In this document: piece by piece, positions 15,040 to 21,910 of the stretch
Layout of the letters: the number at the start of each line of letters is the position of its first letter
How positions within the stretch are numbered: position 1 is the stretch's first letter
Origin: Deltaproteobacteria bacterium
GTDB taxonomy: Bacteria; Desulfobacterota; Syntrophia; Syntrophales; Smithellaceae
Direction: 5' to 3'
Assembly: GCA_011046295.1 (NCBI GenBank)
Contig: DSAV01000069.1
Coordinates: forward strand, 1 to 21,910
Length of the DNA stretch: 21,910 nucleotides
Translations under genes and position numbers: made by a program
The notes under the pieces: generated by a model
Database searches by the model: none
The model's input: the letters and a program-made list of their open reading frames with translations, nothing else
Told to the model about the DNA's origin: nothing

Positions 15040-16479
15040 TTATTTCCTCTTGTCTAAAACATTATAAACGCTTTGCAGTCCGGAGAGTATTTCACCTTCA
15101 AAGCCCATATCCGGAAAAGCAAAAGAGCCGTTGAGTAAAATATTTTTTAATCGTGTTTTATTATTTTGCACGGGGAAAAAGGAAAAAGAAGAATCCGGCA
15201 CTATATATTTAGGATTAACTGTGTCTTTGTATTGCTTTGATATATCAATTGATTTATTAATATCGAATTGCTTTATATTTTCTTCTAAAAAGGGCAAAAA
15301 ATTTCCCAGCCTTTTCATTGTGAATTGTGTTGTTTGAGTTAACTTTTCTTTCGTCCAGAAACGTTCATTAGCGGGTAAATAAACGGTGGCGGTAAGTAAT
15401 TTTTGCCCCGCTACGGATTTTTTTTCCGAAGACGGCGGATTTGATTCTACAATTATAAGATTATCATCAAGAATATCTTTGTGGACATCAGATAAAAGCG
15501 CCACAAGACGAGACATTTTTTCCGGCAGGCATTTATCAGCAACGATAAAATGCACAGAGAAGGGGTAGTGGGATACGCGCAGTTTCTTCATCCATTTGTC
15601 TGTATTTATTCTTTTTTTTCGTTTGCTGATTATTTTCATCGCCTCGGATTTGTTGCTGATAATCAAATATTTGGCGGCAATTGTGGTTTTTTCGCCGGCA
15701 CTGTCCGACAATTGGGCTTCAATCCACTTCTTCTTTTCAACATTAAGTAATTGAAGGTTGCAGATATATTCACCTTTTTCGGATGTGAATTTTTTCAACA
15801 GCTCCCGCATTAACTGATGTTTTCCTCCGCGCGGAAAATAGATACCCCGTAAAGGAGCAGCATACTGATAATAGGAGCCAACCGAGTCGATTCCTTTTAT
15901 CGAGAAGCAAAATAGCGCCATTTGAGCTTCCATTATTTTTTTGAATGAATTGTCGCTGAAAAGAGTACGTTTAAATCTCTTGTTCTTTAAATTAAAAACT
16001 GTTTTGAGCCACACAAGTTTAATATAATCAGCATAGTTTTTCACGCCCCGCGGCTTGATAAACGGATGTTTTCTGATCCAGGACAGCATGAAATTTGAAT
16101 TCTTAAGCACGCAAGAGTAAAATGAGTCGATTTCACGGGATAAATTCGGGAATTCTCTTTTCAGTTCATCGGCAATATCTTCTGTATTTTTAAAAAAATC
16201 AATGCGATGTTCAGGAAGGATAACCTGGTAGGCAGGGTTGCTTGATATTGATTCTTGATCAATTTCTATACCAAGCTCATCTAAAAGAGATTTAGCAATT
16301 TGATCATTGCCTAAACAGGTTATGGGAATCGGATCGATATTAAAATAAAAATTATCAAAGATATTTTGTTTTTCAATATCGTGGCGGGCGATGTGAACGG
16401 TTTTTAAACCGTAATGTGATGCGACAACGGCGGAAATATATGATGAAATATCATCGCCGATAACCATTAAATCATGCAT
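15040..16479 (-). CDS. FAD-dependent oxidoreductase, phytoene-desaturase-like, with a degenerate dinucleotide motif
   Basis: A 479-residue protein with the layout of NAD(P)/FAD oxidoreductases of the CrtI/protoporphyrinogen-oxidase type. There is an N-terminal beta-alpha-beta fold (residues 3-30), the middle element YFPRGGKHQL (214-223), and the C-terminal FAD element ILLNGSFAFPDMGFEGEILSG (447-467). In the N-terminal motif the expected GxGxxG reads GDDISS (8-13), keeping only the first Gly. The FAD pyrophosphate contact may therefore be altered or lost. The substrate is unknown, and no carotenoid genes are nearby. It sits between purN (30 bases) and pfkA (3 bases) in a leftward cluster. A Shine-Dalgarno-like AGGGA is 13 bases from ATG, rather far. 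Confidence 0.7.
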   Translation of the reverse strand: MHDLMVIGDDISSYISAVVASHYGLKTVHIARHDIEKQNIFDNFYFNIDPIPITCLGNDQIAKSLLDELGIEIDQESISSNPAYQVILPEHRIDFFKNTEDIADELKREFPNLSREIDSFYSCVLKNSNFMLSWIRKHPFIKPRGVKNYADYIKLVWLKTVFNLKNKRFKRTLFSDNSFKKIMEAQMALFCFSIKGIDSVGSYYQYAAPLRGIYFPRGGKHQLMRELLKKFTSEKGEYICNLQLLNVEKKKWIEAQLSDSAGEKTTIAAKYLIISNKSEAMKIISKRKKRINTDKWMKKLRVSHYPFSVHFIVADKCLPEKMSRLVALLSDVHKDILDDNLIIVESNPPSSEKKSVAGQKLLTATVYLPANERFWTKEKLTQTTQFTMKRLGNFLPFLEENIKQFDINKSIDISKQYKDTVNPKYIVPDSSFSFFPVQNNKTRLKNILLNGSFAFPDMGFEGEILSGLQSVYNVLDKRK

Positions 16480-16509
16480 AAAAAATAAATATCCCTGTCA
16501 TTAAAAAAA

Positions 16510-17175
16510 TTAAAAACCAAAAAGAGGCGGATTATGTATTTCCGGAATAGACTTTTCTCCTGCGTGCGTAACGCGCACTTTTCGGCCCTCAATTTGCAGC
16601 CGGCCTTCGGCAAAAAGCTGAATTGCCTGCGGATAAATCCGGTGTTCTTCTTTTAATATCCTTTGAGAAAGGGAATCTTCAGTATCATCATCATAACAAG
16701 GCACTACGCCTTGAATAATAATCGGGCCGGTATCCACTCCTTCGTCGACAAAATGCACCGTGCAGCCTGAAAATTTTACGCCATATTCAAATGCCTGCTT
16801 CTGTCCGTGCAGTCCGGGAAAGGAAGGCAGCAGGGCAGGGTGAATATTCATGATTCTTCCGGGAAATGACTTTAAAAAACCTGGAGTTAAAATACGCATA
16901 AAACCGGCCAGAATCACCAAGTTCACTTTCTTTTCTTTTAGAATTCTTGCCATTTCCGAATCGAATTCCTCTCTAGACGCGAACTTGCCGCTATCGAGCA
17001 CCGCTACAGGCACAGAATGATTTTTTGCCTTTTTTACTCCCAGAGCTTCGGGGTTGCTGCTGATGACGATTTTTATTTCGGCTTTGAGCTTTCCTTTTTC
17101 AATATGGTCGATAATGGACTGCAGATTGGAGCCGCTGCCGGAAATCAAAACACCAAGATTTAATAAAGCCGTCAT
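16510..17175 (-). CDS. purN: Phosphoribosylglycinamide formyltransferase (formyl-THF dependent)
   Basis: Third step of purine synthesis: transfers formyl from 10-formyl-tetrahydrofolate to glycinamide ribonucleotide. It is 221 residues, with GSGSNLQ (13-19) for phosphate binding and the catalytic trio Asn110, His112 (MNIHPALLPSFPG) and Asp148 (EGVDTGP). It follows purM by 18 bases with an AGGA ribosome site 10 bases before ATG, so the two are co-transcribed. Confidence 0.95.
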   Translation of the reverse strand: MTALLNLGVLISGSGSNLQSIIDHIEKGKLKAEIKIVISSNPEALGVKKAKNHSVPVAVLDSGKFASREEFDSEMARILKEKKVNLVILAGFMRILTPGFLKSFPGRIMNIHPALLPSFPGLHGQKQAFEYGVKFSGCTVHFVDEGVDTGPIIIQGVVPCYDDDTEDSLSQRILKEEHRIYPQAIQLFAEGRLQIEGRKVRVTHAGEKSIPEIHNPPLFGF

Positions 17176-17193
17176 AATAAAACATTCCTGATT

Positions 17194-18243
17194 TCAGGCC
17201 ATTACGACCTGCTGTTGTTCGCCTTGTCTCTTTTCGATAGTTCCGATCAAAAACGCTTTTTCTCCCAGGGCTTCCATTTTCAGTTGTTCCAGAACTGCGA
17301 GACATTCTTTTTCTGAAACGATAATCATCATGCCGATACCCATATTGAAAACGCGGAACATTTCTCTTTCTTCAATATTGCCCATATCCTGAATCACCTG
17401 AAACACAGGCGGTATTTCCCACATATTTTTATTAATTACGCAGCGGCAGGCCTGCGGAATGATGCGGGGGATATTATCGTAAAACCCGCCCCCGGTGATG
17501 TGAATTAATCCTTTGACAAAGAAATTTTTAAAAATGTGCAGGAGGGATTTGACATAAATACGCGTCGGCTCTAGAAGTTCCAGGCCGATTGATTTTTTCA
17601 GTCCGGAAACTTTATCTTTTATATCCAGCCTGCCTTTTTCCAGTAAAACTTTACGTGCCAGTGAGAAGCCGTTGCTGTGCAGTCCGCTGGAAGCAAGACC
17701 GATGACGCAATCATTTATACTGATGGACGCGCCGTCAATAATCTTATCCGCTTCCGCCGCGCCGACGCAGAATCCGGCCAGGTCGTATTCACCGGGCTTA
17801 TAAAAACCGGGCATTTCCGCCGTTTCTCCGCCTAAGAGCGCGCAGCCCGCCTGATTGCAGCCTTCTACGATTCCCTGAATAATTTGCACGCTTTTTTCCA
17901 GTTCGATTTTTCCTGTTGACAAATAATCAAGGAAAAAAAGAGGTTCCGCGCCCTGCACAACCACGTCATTTACCGACATGGCCACCAGATCAATGCCGAT
18001 GGTATCGTGTTTGTCCATCAGTTGGGCGACGCGCAGTTTTGTTCCCACGCCGTCCGTGGAGGAAACAAGCACGGGATTTTTGAATTTTTCCGAACTCAGA
18101 TGAAAGAGTCCGCCGAACCCGCCGATTCCCGATACTACTTCTTTGCGCGCGGTAGTCTTAATCAGGTTTTTGATGCGCTCGACAAATTCATTTGCTTTAT
18201 CGATATCCACGCCTGCCGACTTATAAGTGGTTTTCTTTTCCAT
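17194..18243 (-). CDS. purM: Phosphoribosylformylglycinamidine cyclo-ligase (AIR synthetase)
   Basis: Fifth step of purine synthesis: ATP-dependent ring closure of FGAM to AIR. A full-length 349-residue protein. Motifs are YKSAGVDID (7-15), DGVGTKL (64-70), the 'DLVAMSVNDVVVQGAEPLFFLDY' core (85-107) and GGETAEMPGFY (138-148). GAGGG lies just 2 bases before ATG, a short spacing. It is the first gene of the leftward purM-purN-FAD oxidoreductase-pfkA cluster. Confidence 0.96.
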   Translation of the reverse strand: MEKKTTYKSAGVDIDKANEFVERIKNLIKTTARKEVVSGIGGFGGLFHLSSEKFKNPVLVSSTDGVGTKLRVAQLMDKHDTIGIDLVAMSVNDVVVQGAEPLFFLDYLSTGKIELEKSVQIIQGIVEGCNQAGCALLGGETAEMPGFYKPGEYDLAGFCVGAAEADKIIDGASISINDCVIGLASSGLHSNGFSLARKVLLEKGRLDIKDKVSGLKKSIGLELLEPTRIYVKSLLHIFKNFFVKGLIHITGGGFYDNIPRIIPQACRCVINKNMWEIPPVFQVIQDMGNIEEREMFRVFNMGIGMMIIVSEKECLAVLEQLKMEALGEKAFLIGTIEKRQGEQQQVVMA

Positions 18244-18288
18244 ATCCCTCTATGCTTTTGATTTTTTTTTTAATATCGTGTCCTTTGA

Positions 18289-18315
18289 TCTATAGCAAAT
18301 CATCGTTTAAGTCAA
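18289..18315 (-). promoter_or_regulatory. Possible promoter of the purM cluster
   Basis: On the minus strand TTGACT (18315-18310) and TATAGA (18294-18289) each match consensus at five of six positions, but the spacer is only 15 bases. It lies in the 165-base gap between the divergent purM and recG genes, about 46 bases before ATG. The short spacer makes it weak or factor-dependent. Confidence 0.35.
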
Positions 18316-18408
18316 TCATTCCTTGCCTAAATAGCATATATTTGTTAAAAAAAAACAGCAATTTGCCGGAAATAATCAGGTTTGACAACTCTTTATGCGG
18401 AGACTTGA

Positions 18409-20871
18409 ATGGGTGACGTGGAAAAGATTTTACAAAAAATTGAACACCCCCTGAATTTTGCCTCCCGGGACAATTACAAAAACATCGCACAGATAAAAAA
18501 CATGGGCAAGACGCTTCTGAATCTGCTCGTATCGCTAAAAGGCTCTTTGCCGCCTGCCGGCGGTAACGCTGCCTTTAGTCTAATAGATGAGTTATTAAAA
18601 ATATTTTCCGATTACGACGAACAAAAGCTGGCGGCAAAAAAGATTTCTTTAGAAAAAGTTCGTCTTATTTTAGAAAAAATCAAAAAAGAAATCAATTCCT
18701 TGTCCGCAAAAGAACCCGTTCATAATGAAGATGAAAATATATTGCAGTTGCTTACTAATTTCCGCGAATCTTCGGCTAAATTAAGTCTGCCCGTTCAATA
18801 CCTCAAAAGAGTAGGGCCGAAGATGGCCGGGCGGTTTGCCGCCAAAAAAATTACCACTGTTGAGGATTTGCTTTTTTTTCTGCCCCGTACGTATGAAGAC
18901 CGGCGGGAAATCAGGAAAATAAATCGCCTGGAAGTGGGGAAATTTCAAACAGCCGTGGGCAATATTGTCTCCTGTCAGTACCGTTATTACGGGAAAAAAA
19001 GAATTCTGGAAGTCGTTATCAGCGATGAGACGGCCAACCTGATGGCAAAATGGTTCAAAGGCCGAATGACCTATCTCCAGGGTCTTTTTAAAAAAGGAAC
19101 CAAAGTAATTTTTACCGGCGAGGTGCGGCCTGATTATCACGGCAAGGCGATGATTCACCCCGATTATGAAATTCTCGATGACCAGGAAGACGACCATCTT
19201 CTGAATTTCAAAAGAATCGTGCCCGTTTATTCCGAAACGGAGGGACTCTACCAGAAGTATATCCGTAAAATTATGCACGGCGCGTTAGAACAATACGCGC
19301 GTTATGTGTCATCTCCTATTCCATCCCAGATCTGTGAAAGAAGAAATTTAATCAATATCCAGGAGGCGCTACGCGAGGTGCATTTTCCCAATAATAATGC
19401 GTCAGTAGAGCAGTTGGCACATGCGCGTTCCGCGGCACACAAGCGTCTTATTTACGATGAATTCTTCTTTTTCCAGCTGGGTATGGCTCTAAAAAAATCG
19501 GGCAGGGTTCTGGAAAAAGGGATTACCTTTAATGTTGCGGGAAGTCTGCTTGATAAATTCTACGCACTTTTGCCTTTTGACTTAACCGATGCGCAGAAAA
19601 GAGTGATTAAAGAAATTCTTGCTGATATGGCCTCGGATAAATCCATGAATCGCCTGCTGCAGGGCGATGTCGGCAGCGGCAAAACCATTGTTTCCCTGGC
19701 GGCAATGCTCAGAGCCTGCGAAAATGATTATCAGGCGGCGCTCATGGCGCCCACGGAAATACTGGCTAAGCAGCATTTCGATAATATTAAATCATGGGCT
19801 GACAAGCTGGGGCTGAAAACAGTATTGCTTACCGGCAACATGAACACAACTGCCCGCAACGAAATTTTAAAAATAATTAAAGAAGCAAAGGCAGATATAA
19901 TCATCGGCACGCACGCCTTGATACAGGAAGGTGTTGGTTTTAAAAAACTGGGGTTGGTTATAATCGACGAGCAGCATCGCTTCGGCGTAATGCAGAGAGC
20001 CACTCTGCGTTCTAAAGGCATCAACGCGGATGTCCTGGTCATGACGGCCACGCCGATTCCCCGAACGCTGGCGATGACTGTCTATGGCGACCTTGATGTT
20101 TCCGCAATAGATGAAATGCCGCCTGGGAAAAAACCCGTGCACACTGTTGTGCTGGGCGAAAGCAGAAGAGACAAAGTATATTTAACGATAAAAGAAGAAA
20201 TAGCAAAAGAGCATCAGGCCTTTATTGTTTATCCGCTGGTGGAAGAATCGGAAACGCTGGATTTAAAGAATGCCACCAAGATGGCCGAGCATCTCCAGAA
20301 AGATATTTTCCCGCAATGTAAGATAGGGCTTATCCACGGCCGGATGAAAGAAAAGGAAAAAGACGAGGTGATGCACGCTTTCATGGAAAACAAAATCCAG
20401 ATTTTAGTTTCCACCACGGTGATTGAAGTGGGAATTGACGTGCCGCGCGCTTCACTGATGGTTATTGAACACGCTGAGAGATTCGGTCTTTCGCAACTTC
20501 ATCAGTTACGCGGCAGAGTTGGGAGACGCGATATCTCCTCGAGCTGTATTCTGCTCGCTGATTATAAATGCTCAGCCGACGCGCGCAAAAGATTGCAGGT
20601 GATGGAAAAAACAACCGATGGCTTCCTGCTGGCCGAAGAAGACTTGCTCATTCGCGGCCCGGGCGACTTTTTAGGCACGAGGCAGTCCGGCATGCCTGAT
20701 TTCCGCGTTGCCAGCATTATTCGCGACGCGCGCATTTTAAACGAGGCAAAAGAAGACGCTTTTGCCCTTGCCGCGCGCGATCCGTTGTTAGAAAAGCCGG
20801 AACATGCTATTTTAAAAGAAACTTTGATTATGAAATGGCAGGGAAAGTTGGATCTGGCCAGGACAGGATAA
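18409..20871 (+). CDS. recG: ATP-dependent DNA helicase RecG
   Basis: Branch-migration helicase that remodels stalled forks and Holliday junctions. It has 820 residues, of which about 125 at the N-terminus are an extra helical extension compared with E. coli RecG. A helix-hairpin-helix-like element (130-160) and the wedge OB domain (175-260) precede the helicase core: GDVGSGKT (419-426), DEQH (520-523), TATPIPRT (546-553), IHGRMKEKEK (642-651), STTVIEVGIDVP (668-679), QLRGRVGR (699-706). The C-terminal TRQSG (757-761) is also typical. GGAGA (18399-18403) lies 5 bases before ATG. panE follows after 39 bases. Confidence 0.96.
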   Translation: MGDVEKILQKIEHPLNFASRDNYKNIAQIKNMGKTLLNLLVSLKGSLPPAGGNAAFSLIDELLKIFSDYDEQKLAAKKISLEKVRLILEKIKKEINSLSAKEPVHNEDENILQLLTNFRESSAKLSLPVQYLKRVGPKMAGRFAAKKITTVEDLLFFLPRTYEDRREIRKINRLEVGKFQTAVGNIVSCQYRYYGKKRILEVVISDETANLMAKWFKGRMTYLQGLFKKGTKVIFTGEVRPDYHGKAMIHPDYEILDDQEDDHLLNFKRIVPVYSETEGLYQKYIRKIMHGALEQYARYVSSPIPSQICERRNLINIQEALREVHFPNNNASVEQLAHARSAAHKRLIYDEFFFFQLGMALKKSGRVLEKGITFNVAGSLLDKFYALLPFDLTDAQKRVIKEILADMASDKSMNRLLQGDVGSGKTIVSLAAMLRACENDYQAALMAPTEILAKQHFDNIKSWADKLGLKTVLLTGNMNTTARNEILKIIKEAKADIIIGTHALIQEGVGFKKLGLVIIDEQHRFGVMQRATLRSKGINADVLVMTATPIPRTLAMTVYGDLDVSAIDEMPPGKKPVHTVVLGESRRDKVYLTIKEEIAKEHQAFIVYPLVEESETLDLKNATKMAEHLQKDIFPQCKIGLIHGRMKEKEKDEVMHAFMENKIQILVSTTVIEVGIDVPRASLMVIEHAERFGLSQLHQLRGRVGRRDISSSCILLADYKCSADARKRLQVMEKTTDGFLLAEEDLLIRGPGDFLGTRQSGMPDFRVASIIRDARILNEAKEDAFALAARDPLLEKPEHAILKETLIMKWQGKLDLARTG

Positions 20872-20910
20872 TCAGGCCAAAGGCTGAAGGAAAAAAGTAG
20901 AAGGATTAGA

Positions 20911-21822
20911 ATGCGTATTGGCATAATCGGCATCGGCGGGGTGGGGGGATATTTCGGCGGCAAGCTGGCCAGAGAATACGGCCAGTCAGGACAGCATGAA
21001 ATAATTTTTATTGCCCGCGGCGAACATTTCAAAACAATACAGCAAAAAGGGTTGCAGTTATTTACGCGCGAAGGCGATTATGTCGCCAAACCAGCTTTTG
21101 TTACGGACGATTCCTCGGAAGCCGGTGTGTTTGACTTGATTTTATTCTGCACGAAAAGCTACGCGCTGGAAAACGCGGCTGGATCTTTTAAAGAAAACGT
21201 CTGCGATAAAACGGTTGTTATTCCTCTGCTCAACGGCGTCAATAGCGCGCAGCGCCTTCGCGCTATCATGCCGCAGGCGGATATCGTCAGCGGCAGTGTC
21301 TATATAATTTCTCATCTGGAAAAGCCGGGAATAATCAAACAGGAAGGAGGCGCCTGCAGGCTGACGTTCGGAACAGATGATTATAAATCTGCGCAGAAAT
21401 ATTCATACATTCTTGATATTTTATTAAATGGCAAAATCAACGCGGTATTGACTGATAAAATATCCGAGACGTTATGGAACAAATTTCTGCTGATGTGTCC
21501 CGTTGGCTCTCTTACCGCAGCAACAGGTAAAACTTACGGTCAGATATGGGAAGATCCGGTGATGAGAAAAAAAGCCAGGAATATGATGCTGGAAGTTGTT
21601 GCGGTGGCCCGGGCACGCAATATTAATTTGGAGATAGCCTCAGTTGAGAAGGCAATGAAAATGATCCCCAGCTTCGGTTACAACTCGAAAACATCCATGC
21701 AGATGGACAAAGAGAAGGGCAGGCAGACTGAAATAGACGCGCTGACAGCTTATCTTTGCCGGGCGGGAAAAGAATCAGGCGTTCCCACACCCCTGCACGA
21801 TGAAATTTATCAGAGACTGTAA
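20911..21822 (+). CDS. panE: 2-dehydropantoate 2-reductase (ketopantoate reductase family)
   Basis: NADPH-dependent reduction of ketopantoate to pantoate, for pantothenate and CoA synthesis. It has 303 residues: the nucleotide-binding GIGGVGGYFGG (7-17), 'LLNGVNS' (106-112), the catalytic Lys191 in LWNKFL, and Glu274 in GRQTEID, with the C-terminal 'GVPTPLHDEIY'. AAGGA (20901-20905) is 5 bases from ATG. Family members also include other 2-oxoacid reductases, so the exact substrate is probable rather than certain. It is in line behind recG. The 88 bases after its stop show no gene and no convincing terminator. Confidence 0.85.
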   Translation: MRIGIIGIGGVGGYFGGKLAREYGQSGQHEIIFIARGEHFKTIQQKGLQLFTREGDYVAKPAFVTDDSSEAGVFDLILFCTKSYALENAAGSFKENVCDKTVVIPLLNGVNSAQRLRAIMPQADIVSGSVYIISHLEKPGIIKQEGGACRLTFGTDDYKSAQKYSYILDILLNGKINAVLTDKISETLWNKFLLMCPVGSLTAATGKTYGQIWEDPVMRKKARNMMLEVVAVARARNINLEIASVEKAMKMIPSFGYNSKTSMQMDKEKGRQTEIDALTAYLCRAGKESGVPTPLHDEIYQRL

Positions 21823-21910
21823 AATAATCTGTGTAAATGGAAATTTCATATTGTTTCCAAATCGAATCTGCCTTGATACATAACAGCCAGTTGAGAAATT
21901 GTCAACGCCC

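Noticed and set aside
18382..18410. TTGACA followed after 17 bases by TTGAAT upstream of recG
   Set aside because: The -10 would overlap the recG start codon, which would leave the message without a ribosome site. Probably chance.
18781..19278. 165-codon minus-strand open frame opposite recG
   Set aside because: It lies wholly within recG; the composition is that of an antisense shadow.
21838..21859. TGGAAA/TTTCCA inverted repeat after panE
   Set aside because: It is a 6-bp AT-rich stem with no T run, too weak to call a terminator.
21882..21905. Minus-strand TTGACA (21905-21900) with TATGTA 17 bases on
   Set aside because: The -10 is poor (three of six), and no minus-strand gene follows; it would only be antisense to panE.

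Overview
The window looks like a chromosomal stretch of an anaerobic Deltaproteobacterium (Desulfobacterota). It probably belongs near the Syntrophus/Smithella group. That placement is inferred from AT-leaning codon use, a branched-chain-type transporter interleaved with acyl-CoA ligases, and housekeeping proteins of deltaproteobacterial style such as DUF4911 and a RecG with a long N-terminal extension. I see no tRNA or rRNA gene, CRISPR array, insertion sequence or phage gene.

Left part (1-8522). A gene leaving the left edge on the minus strand shows only its first five codons, behind a leader that can hide its ribosome-binding site. A control region of about 230 bases then precedes a seven-gene rightward operon. 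The operon encodes a periplasmic binding protein, LivG-like ATPase, long-chain-type acyl-CoA synthetase, LivH and LivM permeases, LivF ATPase, and a phenylacetate-CoA-ligase-like enzyme. Two CoA ligases inside one liv-type transporter operon suggest uptake of a carboxylic acid followed by CoA activation. The control region has every part of a classical ribosome-mediated transcription attenuator: promoter, 29-codon leader ORF with a Phe/Tyr run, mutually exclusive 1:2, 2:3 and 3:4 hairpins, and an intrinsic terminator. This is the most interesting signal in the window.

Middle (8571-13612). recJ and a DUF3857/transglutaminase lipoprotein gene run leftward, each with its own candidate promoter. 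A small DUF4911 gene and an unrecognised His/Asp-rich putative zinc hydrolase run rightward. The hydrolase gene overlaps the 3' end of the leftward rpmB (ribosomal protein L28) by 8 bp.

Right part (13732-21910). A leftward cluster purM-purN-(FAD oxidoreductase)-pfkA joins purine synthesis to an unusual flavoprotein and a phosphofructokinase with the Gly/Lys active-site signature. Divergent from it, recG and a ketopantoate-reductase gene (panE-like) run rightward to near the end of the window.
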